The notes beneath the pieces were generated by a model, which saw only the letters and a list, made by a program, of their open reading frames with translations, did no database searches and was not told the DNA's origin. This document shows, one piece after another, positions 44,641-56,214 of a stretch of DNA of 64,000 nucleotides. How positions within the stretch are numbered: the first letter of the stretch is position 1; the number at the start of each line of letters is the position of its first letter. Location: assembly GCF_023159225.1 (NCBI RefSeq), contig NC_063170.1, forward strand, positions 29,290,301-29,354,300, written 5' to 3'. This stretch comes from Perognathus longimembris pacificus. Lineage: Eukaryota > Chordata > Mammalia > Rodentia > Heteromyidae. Position numbers and translations under genes: made by a program.

Positions 44641-45560
44641 TTGGTGCAGGGTGATATATCAGGATCTAGTTTTAGTTTGTTGCAAGTGTGGAGCCAGTTT
44701 TGCCAGCACCATTTGTTAAAGAGGCTATCTTTCTTCTATTCTTTTTTGTTTAGCTCCTTTATCAAAGATTAAGTAGGCATAGTTCTGCAGGTTCATTTCT
44801 GGGTCTTCAGTTCTGTTCCATTGGTCTTCAGGCCTGTTCCTGTGCCAATACCAAACTGTTTTTTATTACTATAGCTTTATAAGAGAGCTTGAAGTTTGGT
44901 ATTTAATTCCTCCTGCATTGTTCTTTCTGCTTAGGATTGTTTTTGCTATTCGCGTTCTTTTACTATTCCATATGAATTTCTCGATTGCGTCCTCTATTTT
45001 GTTAAAAATGGTGTTGGGATATTAATGGGTATTGCATTGAATTTGTAGATAGCCTTTGGCAATATTGCCATTTCGACTATATTACTCCACCCAATCCAGG
45101 AGCATAGGAGGTTTTCCCATTTCCTTAGTTCTGCCTAAATTTTGTTTTTAAAGGTCTCATCATAGAGGTCTTTCACTTCTGTGGTTAAATTTATTCCTAT
45201 GTATTTTATGTTTTTTTCTGAGGCTATTGCAAAAGGGTTGCTTTCCTGATTTCGGCCTTGGTCTTCTGGTCATTGGTATATAGAAAGGCCATTGGTTTTT
45301 GAGGGTTTATTTTATGTCCTGCTACTTTGCCAAAGTTTTGGATCAGCTCTAGTAGCTTGGGAGTAGATTCTATGGGGTTCTTTAGGTATAGGATCATGTC
45401 ATCTGCGAAGAAAAAAAATTTAGCTTCATCTTTTCCTATTTGGATCCCCTTTATGTTTTTTCTTGTCTAATTGCTCTGGCTAGGAATTCTAGTACTATGT
45501 TGTAGAGGAGAGGAGAGAGCAGACATCCCTGTCTTGCTCCTGATTTTAAAGGGAGTGGGT
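44641..45560 (-). mobile_element. Internal L1 fragment lacking both ends (L1-B)
   Basis: Corresponds to about 5397-6320 of L1-A (ORF2 reverse transcriptase to thumb region), same orientation. FADD is intact here but frames are broken. There is no 3' UTR or poly(A). TTCTGTCTT lies on both sides (44633-44641 and 45561-45569). Confidence 0.9.
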
Positions 45561-45569
45561 TTCTGTCTT

Positions 45570-46299
45570 CACATTTGGGAGGATCCTGTGGACAGATTAG
45601 AAGTTCCTGAGAGTGGAATGTTACAGATCTGGCAGCTGAAGTTATCCTGACTCAACTGTATACTCTTCAATGGCCACTTTACCACCAGACCTCTATCTGA
45701 GCTAATTATCTTTGTGGATGTAAAGCAGCTTTTGCAAGCTAAAACCTAGTCTAGTGTACAATCTAAAATCTATAGAAGGTATTTTCCCTCTGCTATAACT
45801 CACCGACTTGATGCCTCCATCACTGTACTTATGACGTTGTCCTGAGATTATCATCTCTTCTACACTGGAACATTTTCAGACTAACCTGAATTCTTGTTCC
45901 CCGGCTATAAGCACTCATATTGGGCTCACAAACCCTTTCTTTGAACCAAGAGCTTATGCATTAACAGACCCTCATCTAGAAGACAGCTTATGGAATCTAG
46001 TAGCAATTCAACTTCAAAGCTGTTTACAATTCAGTCTGTCTTCACAGTGGAGTGTCACAGGCAGCACAACAGTAGAAGGAAGTAACTAGAGTGCTATTGC
46101 ACAGCAGCCATGCCTCATCCTCCTACAGCAGAGCCTCTTAGATCACCAGGGCCCCTCGAGCTAGGCAATGCCCTCCCTTTGCAGCCACAGGAATCCAATT
46201 ACTACCAATTCTGCATCATTTAAAGTAATGCTCCAGTCCTGCATACAAGTTTGTCCCAGCTCAAGGTGATGTGAGGCAGAATCATTAAAAGAGGCGGCA
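45570..46299. other. Unique sequence, no gene seen
   Basis: No exon, motif or repeat family recognised. Confidence 0.5.
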
Positions 46300-46735
46300 T
46301 TTGTGTCAGCCTAGCTACTCAGGAGGATGAGATCTGAGGATCAGGGTTCAAAGGCAGCCCTGGCAAGAAGTCTGTAACACTTTTCTTTTTGCTGGAACTG
46401 TGGCTTGAACGCAGGGCCTGATGTATCCCTGAACAATTTTGCTCAAAGCTAGAACTCTGGGCCACAGTGCTACCTGGGAGGTTTTCTGTCATTAATTGGC
46501 GGTAGAAATCTCATAGGTTTACAATCCTGGGCTGGCTTTGAACTCTGATCCTCAGATCTTAGCCTCCTGTGAAGCGAGGAGTGCTTGGCTCATATGAAAC
46601 TCTTATCTCCAATGAATCATCAAAACCTGGAAGTGGTAATGTGGCTCAAGGGGTAGACAACTAGCCTTGAGCAACACAACTAAGGGACAGCACCCAGGCC
46701 TTGAGTTCAAGCCCAAGGACCACCAGAAAGAAAAG
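46300..46735 (+). mobile_element. SINE split by another SINE
   Basis: The left part 46300-46380 (AGCTACTCAGGAGGATGAG and on) and the right part 46591-46735 (ACTCTTATCTCCAATGAATC, then GTGGCTCAAGGGGTAGAC, with an AAAGAAAAG tail) together make one forward dimeric SINE. Confidence 0.8.
46381..46590 (-). mobile_element. SINE nested in SINE
   Basis: Reverse dimeric SINE (CTGTGGCTTGAACGCAGGG, CTGGGCTGGCTTTGAACTC, CCTCAGATCTTAGCCTCCTG) inserted into the middle of the forward copy. Confidence 0.8.
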
Positions 46736-47089
46736 AAAAGAAAAGAATCTCCAAACCCCAAGGCAGGCAGACATACAATACTGCGTAGAAGGAGTCTCCA
46801 ATGTCCATGTAGCAGCTAGGGAGTGTGAAGCTCACTGAGGCCCGGAGCTATGGAACACTTGTCATTGAAGCAAGTGAGAGACTTACCCAAGTGTCTCACA
46901 GGATGGCAACCTGTAGAATTCTCTATCATTACCAACAAGTGGTAATGATAGACAAGGCTAGGCAAGCCTGTTCTGTTGGAGTTCATGTAGAGAGCTAGTG
47001 ACTGTACACTTGCAATGTGTGTGTGTTGAGGGTGAAAAGGGGTGAGCAGAGGATCTTCAGAATTTATTTTCTTAGTGTTTGTGGGTTAT

Positions 47090-47278
47090 TTTGCCAATTC
47101 TGGGGCTTGATCGCAGGGCTTGAGCACTGTCCCTGAGCTTCCATTTATTCACACCTACCACTCTGCCACACTCTTGAGCCACAGCACCACTTCTGACTTC
47201 TTCTATATATGTGGTGCTAAGAAATTGAACCCAGGCCTTCAAGCACACACTCTACCACTAAGCCACATTCCCAACCCC
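47090..47278 (-). mobile_element. ID-type composite SINE, diverged
   Basis: CCAATTCTGGGGCTTGATC to AGCCACATTCCCAACCCC in reverse orientation. Confidence 0.8.
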
Positions 47279-47361
47279 TAGACGACACTTCCTTAATCCT
47301 TCCATTATCTTGTTCACCATTCCATTTCATAAGGAAAGCTCTGAGTTGATGATGATGATGA

Positions 47362-47585
47362 TTGGTTGGTCATAAGGCTTGAACTCTAGGCGTGGGCGCT
47401 GTCCCTGAGCTCTTCAGCTCAAGGCTACCACTCTACCACTTGAGCCACAGTGCCATGTCTGGTGTTCTGGTGGTTAATTGACAATAAGCATCTCATGGAC
47501 TTTCTTGCCGGGGAGGGCTTTGAACCTCGATCCTCAGATCTCAGCCTCCTGAGTAGCTGGGGTTACAGGCATGAGCCACCAGTTA
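47362..47585 (-). mobile_element. B1-like/ID dimeric SINE
   Basis: CTACCACTTGAGCCACAGTG, then CTCAGCCTCCTGAGTAGCTG and TTACAGGCATGAGCCACC. A short ATG/GAT trinucleotide repeat marks its tail. Confidence 0.88.
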
Positions 47586-47589
47586 AAAT

Positions 47590-47822
47590 TGGTTGATTTA
47601 TGCTAGTACTGGCTTGAACTCAGAGTCTCTTCCTTTTACTTAGCTTTTCTGTTCAAGGCTGGCAATCTGCCAGCCACTGGAGCAATATGTCTGGGGTTTT
47701 CCTCGTGAATGGGAGACAAAATTCACTTAAACTTTTCTCCTGAATCTGACTCGGAACTGAGATCCTCAGATGCCAGCCTCCTGCATAGCTAGTAATTTAG
47801 GCATGTGACACCAGAGCCCAGT
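47590..47822 (-). mobile_element. Dimeric SINE, old
   Basis: Recognisable by CTGGCTTGAACTCAGAG, GATCCTCAGATGCCAGCCTCC and GCATGTGACACCAGAGCCCAG. Confidence 0.7.
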
Positions 47823-48248
47823 TTTTCTCCTTTGAGAAAGCTTGGTTGATTGTCATTTGCTATGCACCCTTTGAATTTACTGCCTTTGCTGTCATTGGCC
47901 ACCTTGTTTTCTGATGAGAAATTGGTCACAATCTCATTGAGGATCTCTTGTGTGTGTGACTTTGAAAATGCTCTGTCTTTAACAGTTTAATTAGATTATG
48001 TCTCAGTATGGATTTCTGAGTTTATCCCACTTGAAGTATGTTGAGCCACTAAATTTTTTATATGTGTGCTTGTTTTCAGGGCTTAGGGCCCCGTGGTCCC
48101 TGCTTCAAACAAGCCCTCTAAATGAGTTTGAGAACCACTAGCCAAGGTGAGGCCTCTTCAGCTATGGTGGGGTCTTTGGCTTTTATTCTGAAACAAAAGC
48201 TCTTGAGGGTTAGGGGTAGGAAAGTGACATGATATGATTTAAGAAACA

Positions 48249-48570
48249 TAAAAACTGGATGCCAGTGGCTCATGCCTGTAACCCTAGCTATTCGTGAGGT
48301 TGAGGTTTAAGGATTTTGTTTGGAGGCCAGCCCAGGCAGGAGAGCCCATGAGCTTCTTTGTTGTTTGAAGGCTGAGATCTGAGGATCACAGGTCAAAGCC
48401 AACCAGAGCAGGATAGACAATGAGCTTCTCAGCTCCGCATAACAACCAGAAATATAGAACCGTATCTGTGGCTCAAAGTGGTACAGCACTAGATGGAAAA
48501 CTAAAGGCTGAAGGACAGTGCCCAGGCCCTGGGCTCAAACCCCACAATGGATAAAATAAAACAAAACAAA
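48249..48570 (+). mobile_element. B1-like/ID SINE with duplicated middle
   Basis: Forward copy: CAGTGGCTCATGCCTGTAACC at the head and an A-rich AATAAAACAAAAC tail. The middle section (gctgagatctgaggatcac) appears twice, so it may be a trimer or a rearranged dimer. Confidence 0.75.
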
Positions 48571-48699
48571 GCATACAAACAAAAACTCAAGGACAGCAGC
48601 AAGCCCTAGGATCAGCATTGAAAAGAAATCTCTTCTCAACATTCCTACAATTAAGTTAATTTATTTCCTCAAAGTCCTACTGCCTGAATTCAGCTGGAA

Positions 48700-48932
48700 G
48701 AAGGTGGTAGTGGCTCACACCTGCCATCCCAGCTACTCGGGAGGCTGAGATCTGAGGATTCACATTTGAAGCCAGCTAGGGTAGGAGAATCCATGAGATT
48801 TTACTCGCCAATGATCCACCAAAAACTTGGAAGGAGGACTGAGGCTCAATTCGTAGAGCAGTAGGCTTGAGGAAAAAACACTCAAGGATAGCTCAGTCCC
48901 TAAGTTCAAGCCCCAGGACCAAAAACCAAACA
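48700..48932 (+). mobile_element. B1-like/ID dimeric SINE
   Basis: GTGGTAGTGGCTCACACCTG and CAGCTACTCGGGAGGCTGAG at the head; CCCCAGGACC and an A-rich tail. Confidence 0.85.
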
Positions 48933-49932
48933 AACTTGTGAAACCTATCAAGACCCAACAAGAGCGCCTGTAGTTCTGTAGATGGCCAGAAGAGGGGGCA
49001 AGAACACCGTGGATGGTGGAACGACAAGGAGGCCTGCAGCAGTTCTTCCTCACACAGTGTGAAACAGCCTGCTACAGCTCCATGACCATTGAGGCCCAGC
49101 TGGGCTGGCTGTCTCCAAAAGTCACCTGCCCAACCCAAGCCTGGCAGTCTCTGCACATCAGCTGCCATGCAAATCCAGTGAGACTTTGGAATAGAAATCT
49201 CCCCCAAGCTCATTCATTTCAGCAAGTTCCACCAGGTTTTCTCTTAAATCTTGGTGATTTGCAAGGTTTGCAAAAATAAAATGCCACTGGAAAATGTATG
49301 GCCCATATTTACTTTGCTTGCTTTAGGATCTTTTGAGCGAATGTATGTAAGTGTGTGTGTGTGTGTGTGAGTGTGAACAAATTCAAGATTAAAATTGTCA
49401 TTCTGATGTAAAATTGGTTGAATTTCTATACAAACTCCAAAACAGTCATCAGGTTTCAGAGCTACCAAATGTTTTATAGGATTTTTGCTTTGCTTTAAAG
49501 AGGAAATGTAGTTTAATCCAAAAACCTCTTTAATGTGCAGTTGCAAAATATTGGTATCTTAATGTGTAGGCTGTTTGCACTGTCATCAAGTTATCTGGCT
49601 TAGCACAAGGCATTGGGAATTTCAAATTTATTCCCCTGCCCTGTTTATTAATTTGAGGCTAAATGTCAGAAATTTTGATATTAATTTGTATCACTGTTAA
49701 AGAACTGCTTCGGGCTTCTCAGTCAGAGATCAAGAAGAAAGGACAGGAAAACTTAGGATGTGCTTGTGTGCCTATCTTTGGGGTTGAGTGGTGAACTGGC
49801 ACATGTGCAGCTTAGCTGGTCCATGCATGGTGAGGCAGGCCCCAGGGGCAAGTGTACACATCGTAGAAAAAGACTAAGCTGTCACAAAGGAAGCAGTTGA
49901 TGGAGCCCGAAGGACTCAGATGTGTATATACC
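48933..49932. other. Unique sequence with a (GT)n tract
   Basis: A GT microsatellite lies at about 49352-49372. The rest shows no recognisable gene; an 88-codon plus frame at 49013-49279 has no known motif. Confidence 0.5.
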
Positions 49933-50139
49933 CATTCTGTAGGACAGACCTATCTGTCTGTTCCTTGCTGCTGGACACTGGAAACCTGATGGTAAAATGG
50001 GCATTCTGTAGGACAGGCCTATCTGTCTGTTCCTTGCTGCTGGACACTAAAAACCTGATCGTAAAATGGGCATTCTGTAGGACAGGCCTATCTGTGTGTT
50101 CCTTGCTGCTGGAAACTGGAAACCTAATGGTAAAATCGG
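49933..50139. repeat. 69-bp tandem repeat, three copies
   Basis: Copies start at 49933, 50002 and 50071 (CATTCTGTAGGACAG...). They differ at only a few positions. The 69-bp period equals 23 codons, so one plus frame stays open through all copies, but no conserved domain or splice context supports coding. Confidence 0.92.
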
Positions 50140-51125
50140 CAATGTGATGGTCTGTTTGATATTTCCAAAACTCCTCACTGGGATGTATTTCAAATTGGAA
50201 AAGCCTTAAAACATGGCTTAGAAAGTTTACCTGTATGATGTCATTTAATTTCTATGCTATTTGGAAATTTGCATGTAATTTTTTAAAGTAAAATTATTAA
50301 ATCTGGATACTTGGTTTGTAATTCTAGTGCTTATAATTCTTCCATGATTCTTGATAATTATTCATAGGAGTTCTTAGAAGGGAAATATGATCATAATACA
50401 TTATATGATTATAATACACAATAATACATTTGAAATGCAATTTTAGTTTGGCTTGAATTTGAAAGTATTTCCTACTAAGTGATTATTCTTTTTTTTTCTC
50501 ACTGCATGCCTTTAATTAAGTTATCACCTTCTTCTTAAACACAAAGATAGTAATATCCACTCAGTAGTGTTACTGTGAGGATTAAACAATATATAATATG
50601 TAAATCCCTTACCATAGTGTCTGATACTTGAGAAATATTAGATCGTTTCCTTTGTTCCTCCTTTATTAAATGGACTGCTTTATGTGGTCATTCTTTTAGG
50701 TACTGAAGTCTCCAGAGTAATTCCATAGATTTTATTTTCAGATGACTTGATATAATTTCCATATATGACCCACAAGGATCATAGATGCTTTCAGATAGGA
50801 CACATCTCACTGCAGATGCTACTGCTGGGTAACAGTCTAAGAACTCCTGAACTGATTAAAACAAAGAAACTACCAACACTCGCGTTGCTTCCTAGCTTAC
50901 ATGGGTTTTCTGTAGATACTTACATGACAGTGTGTTGTAAGCCAGAGTCATCACAAAATAGTAAAGAAACCACTCCCCTCTGACAACCTCAATCTCAAAT
51001 GAAGATGAAACTTGTGTAGAGAATAGATTTAACATACAGTCCCTTAGTTAGAATAAACTTGGTTCTTCCTATATGTACCCTTTCTTCCCCAACTATTTTG
51101 TTACAAATGTTTTTACTTTATTTAT
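50140..51125. other. Unique AT-rich sequence, no gene seen
   Basis: No exon, motif or repeat family recognised. Confidence 0.5.
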
Positions 51126-54100
51126 TTATTTAGTTTTTTTATTAATTAAATTTTGTTGACAAGGTGTTGTGCAAAAGGTGTACAGTTACATAATAAGGCA
51201 GTGAATACATTTCTTGTGATATCTTACACCCTCATTTTCTTTTCCTTCCCTAGATCAGATAGGCATGTATACAATACCCAGTGTACCGAAATCATATACA
51301 GTAACCACGTGGCGTAGGCCAAAGGAAATTCACCTAGAACTTTAAATGTAATGTCAACAATAGAATCCTCCTGGGTTCTTCTCTTGGGGTTGTTTTTGCC
51401 TATCCTCATCTTATATGATCATATGTACATAGCTGTTGAGCCTTTGTGATCCGCTGATAGGTCTATTCTAAACCTTTCTATGTGTAGTAGTTGTTTGGTT
51501 TTAGATACATAATGTAAGGGTGATGATGGAAACCTGTGGAAATACAATTTGAAAAGAAGTTTTTTGTTTTGCAGACCTGGTCTCCACTGTCTTCCCCCTC
51601 CTCCCCACACATACACTCTAACAGTCATATATCAAGGAGACCATGCCCCTTTGTTCTCTGTGTTCTAGGCTTGTCTCACTCAACATTATTTGTTCAAGTT
51701 CTGACCATTTCCCTGTGAATAGTGATATCTTATAATTTCTATTTGCTATGTAGTATTCCATTGTGTATAGGTACCACATTTTTTGTATCCATCCATCTAT
51801 AGTGGGGCATCTGGGTTGTTTCCATATTTTGGCTATTGTGAATTGTGCAGCGATAAACATGGATGTGCAGATGTCTTTTGGATATCCTGAGACCTGTTGT
51901 TCAGGATAGATGCCTAGGAGTGGTATGGCTGGGTCATAGGGTAGGTCTATGCTGAGCTTTTTGAGGAACCTCTACACTGTTCTTAAAGTGGTTGTACTAA
52001 TTTGCCCTCCCACCAACAGTGGAGAAGGGTTCCTCTTTCCCTGCATGCCCTCCAGCATTTGTTGTTGGCTGAGTTCAGAGTATAGGCCATTCTAACTGGA
52101 GTGAGGTGGTATCTCAGGGTTGTTTTTATTTGCATTTCCTTTACTGCCAGGGATGTTGAACATTTCCTCATATGTTTCTTTGCCATTTTTATCTCTTCTC
52201 CTGTGCAGTCTCTCTTTAGCTCCTTTGCCCATTTAATAATTGGTTTACTGGGTTTGGAGGGGGTTAATTTACTGTGTACTTTGTAGATGACGGATATTAG
52301 GCCTCTGTTGCTGTGCTGGTGAAAATCCTTTCCCATATGATTGGCTGTCTTTCTAGATTGGTGGCTATGTCTTTAGCTGTGCCAAAACTTTTTATTTTGT
52401 CATAGTCCCATTTATTTAGACTCTCCCCTATCTGTTGTGCCCCTGGGACTCTATTCAGGAAGGTCCTTCCTGTGTCTTTAAGTTCTAGCATCTTTTCTAC
52501 TCTGACCTTCAGTAGTTTCAAGGATTCTGGTCTGATGTTGAGGTCCTTAATCCATTTTGAATTGATCTTGGTGCATGGTGATAGGCTAGGGTCTAATTTG
52601 AGTTTTCTACAGATGGCTGCCCAGTTTTCCCAGCACCAGTTGTTGAAGAGGCTACGTTTTTCCCATTGTATGTGTTTAGCTCCTTTGTGGAATATCAGCT
52701 GACTGTAAGAATGCCGTTTTTTTTCCTGGGTCTTCTATTCCATTCCATTGGTCTTCAGGTCTATTTTCATACCAATACCAGGCTGTCTTTGTTATGATGG
52801 CTCTATAATAGAGCTTGAAGTCTGGTATTCTTTTGCGTAGAATTCCTTTGGCTATTCTAGGTCTTTTGCTGTTCCATATGAACTTATGGGTTGTTTTCTC
52901 TATTTCAGTGAAGAATGTAGCTGGGATCTTGATGGGGATTGCATTGAATTTATATAGCATTTGGGGCAATATGGCCATTTTCGCTATATTGATTCTGCCT
53001 ACCCATGAGCATGGGAGGTCTTTCCATCTCTTTGTGTCCTCTTTGATTTCCCTTTTTATAGCTCTCATTCAATAGGTCATTCACGTCTTTAGTTAGGTTA
53101 ATCCCTAGGTAATGTATTCTTTTTTTAGCTATGGTAAATGGTATTATTTCCATAATTTCCTTTTCTGCTTATACATTGCTGGTGTACAGAAAAGCTGCTG
53201 ATTTTTGTGGGTTGATTTTGTATCCTGCTACTTTGCCAAAATGGTTTATTAGGTCTAGGAGTTTGGGGACTGAGTTTTTTGGGTCCTTCCCATATAAGAT
53301 CATGTCATCTGCGAATAGGGATAGTTTGATTTTTTCTTTGCCAAACGTGGAACCCTTTGATGTCTTCCTCTTGCCTTAGTGCTATGGCTAGGGATTCCAG
53401 CACTATGTTGAATAGAAGCAGGGATAGTGGGCATCCTTGTCTTGTTCCTGAGTTTAGGGGAAATGGTTTTAGTTTCTCCCTATTTAATATGTTATTAGCA
53501 GTTGGTCTGTTATATATGGCTTTTCTTATTTTAAAGAATGTTCCCTTTATTCCTGCTCTCTCCAGGGCTTTTAACATGTATGGGTGTTGTATTTTCTCAA
53601 AGGCTATTTGGGCATCGGCTGAGATGATGATGTGGTTCTTCGTCTTAGCTCTGTTGACGTGGTGAATTACATTTATTGATTTGCGGATGTTGAACCATCC
53701 TTGCGTCTGTGGGATGAAGCCTACTTGGTCATGATGTATAGTTTTCTTGATCAGTTTCTGGATCCTGTTAGCTAACACTTTGTTGAGGAGCTTCGCAGAA
53801 TTGTTCATTAGTGATATTTGTTGTAATTTTTCCAGTGGAGTCCCTGATCTTACGGATATGAGTCACTCTCTCTTTTTTTTTTGGTTAGGTCTTGCAATGG
53901 ATCTGGCAATTCTATTTATTTTCTCAAGAACTAGCTTTTAGCTTTTTTATTTGTTGAATGGGCTTTCTATTCTCAATCAGATTATCTCTTCGTTAATCTT
54001 TATGATCTCTCTCCTCCTAGTCATTTTAGATTCAATTTTAGCTGCATGATGAAGTTCTTGATCTGTTCTGATTCCATTCTTTTAATGTGTATGCTGAGGG

Positions 54101-54385
54101 CAATGATCTTGCCCCTCGGCACAGCCTTTGCTGTATCCCATAGGTTTCTTTGTGATGTATTTTCATTGTCATTTTGGCTTATGAATTCGTTAATTTTGTC
54201 CTTAATTTTCTCTGTAACCCAAGTGCTAGATAACAGTGAGGGGTTTAGCCTCCAAGTATTTGTGTAGTTTCTGTGGTATCCTTTGTTATTGAGAGCTACC
54301 TTGATTACACTGTGATCAGATAGTTTCTTTATGTGGACTATGACATGATCTATTTTGGAGTATGTTCCATGGGCGCTGATGTGCC
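51126..54385 (-). mobile_element. L1 retrotransposon, 5'-truncated (L1-C)
   Basis: The 3' tail lies at about 51126-51420 and the 3' UTR runs to about 51600. ORF2 fragments extend from 51618 to 54385, where the copy stops inside the endonuclease domain. It is a different and older subfamily than L1-A by its 3' UTR. The tail matches the piece at 3016-3296. Confidence 0.95.
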
Positions 54386-54413
54386 AGCTACTATTTGATA
54401 GCAAATCACACAC
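51618..54413 (-). pseudogene. L1-C ORF2 remnants
   Basis: Frames carry the endonuclease end (HGTYSKIDHV, 54.3 kb), the linker (NLWDTAKAVPRGKIIALS), the reverse transcriptase ([14 protein letters not shown], 53.4 kb) and the C-terminal region (LLHCWWEGKLVQPL, 52.0 kb). Several frameshifts and stops separate them. The RT active-site region (near 53300) still encodes the FADD box, but in a different frame from the preceding segment. Confidence 0.92.
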
Positions 54414-56214
54414 TATCTACAGGCAAACATCTCCATGGATGCATCTAAAAGGGTCCCAGAAGGATCGCAAGACTAGCAGGTGCTTTCATGCTACACAGGA
54501 GCACTCTGGAAACACTGTGGCCTTGCAGAAACATGCCAGATTGTGATTTCACAATCCTGGTCTCTGGAATAGAGACCACAGCAGAGATGCCAGGTAGGGG
54601 CCCACACCACTTTATAATGTTCGGGGAAGTTGCTGCTAAGAGTACAAAGAGCTCTGTTTCTCAACATTATGCACAGTACTGCCAGTGGTCGGGGAACAGA
54701 CCTTGGAGGAGAAAGCAGTTTCTTACACCATGCTTTCTGCCTTCCACCTCAAGCTGGGTGACTTGAAGTTGCTGTAACCAATCCTGACATTTCTGAGATA
54801 CTAAGGGAATGACAATAAATGTTCCCCCCCATCTTATGAGGAAAACTCAGTGGGGTCTGCATTCTATGCTCAACACTCCATAGAACAGAGCAAGTCAGGG
54901 AAAAGCCTTTTGCCGATGTCAGATATATCACTGAGTGGAGGTGTATCATGGGTTTGCAGGATATGGGCAGACAAAAATAAATCAGAGACAGACACCTGTT
55001 ATAAGAATGACTTTGGAAGTCCTCCCATCTTGTTCTGTCATGAAACTTGAAAGCCTCAGCCAGTGGAGCAATAGTGCAGTTAATGGGGCATGCCAGTGCT
55101 CCAGTCTCTTCCTGTTCTAATTACAATGCTTCATCAAAACTCAGAGGAAAAATGGGCAGGACACCAGCCTTCAGTCTGATCACCCCTACTATAGAGGGAG
55201 ATACCCCACCTTGTAAAAGGAAAATCCCAAGTGCACTGATCCTTCTGCAGATTTTGAGAAAGACTTCGCACCTTGTAGACTCCCTGGTTGGTATCACGGC
55301 TGTGGAGGCAGCATTGTGCCTGCTGCACCATCCCAGAGGGACACCTCACTCTAACCTCTATCATACAGCTTTCTGGAAAATGACCTGGACCAGCTCAGCT
55401 TCAGCTACAAATGCTATCTTAGCTGGTAAAGGATAGAATATACAGTGGCACTGGTTCCAACCCCAGGAGTCTTGCTTCTTAACAAGGACATTCTGGCCTG
55501 CATTCAATGGAGCTTCATACAGGGTTTCTGGTGACAGTAAGCCACCTGTGGCCTAAGGGTGACAAACACAAGACTATGCTCACAGGATTTTTGCCATCAG
55601 TTACAACTCTCTTCTCTGTGTTCCCTAGGCTTGTCAACAAATTGTGATTCCAAGTTTTCAGGAAACTGTTCTGATCACCTACATCTCTAGGAGACTCAGC
55701 AGTTGACCCATTCCTATGGAGATACCATCGCTTACCAAGGTGGATCACAAACTTGGACAATGCACCTCATCACAAGGGGCTAGGCCAGGGAAATCCACTG
55801 TCGCCCAGCAGAGCTGCCAGGTAGGGTCCCTCACCTCAGGCTAATGGGAGCATGGAGCTGCGAAGGAAAAGATCATGAACATCCAGACAGAGCCTGCCCA
55901 TGATAGCCCACGTCAGATGATCACTGAAGTTTGTGCAATGCAGCGACCATGAGGCATGTCCTTCAGAGGGGAGACAGGTGCCCAAAAGAAATCCACACAC
56001 TTTACTCATTCAAGGAAGACCCTGCAGAGCTGTTGTCTGGAGAGAAAAAGGCTTTTGGAGAAGTTGCATTTAAAGTAGGCTTAGGTCTTAAGGAGGTCAC
56101 TCATAGATTAGAAACAAGCAGAATTTCATGGGAAACAGACAAATTCAAAGAGAAAAGAACCCAAGTACAGGCACCCTCTGCAGTTCAAGGGACGAATTTC
56201 CACACAGCAAAACA
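54386..56214. other. Unique sequence between L1-C and copy C
   Basis: No known repeat was recognised and no counterpart was found in copy A, which begins at an L1 tail instead. Several short plus frames (for example 55047-55436, 129 codons) have no recognisable domain. Confidence 0.45.

Noticed and set aside
3370..50139. CRISPR-like arrays among the short tandem repeats
   Set aside because: Repeats are contiguous without unique spacers and the DNA is clearly mammalian.
55047..55436. A 129-codon plus-strand frame
   Set aside because: No domain, poor start context and no counterpart conserved in the duplication; probably chance.
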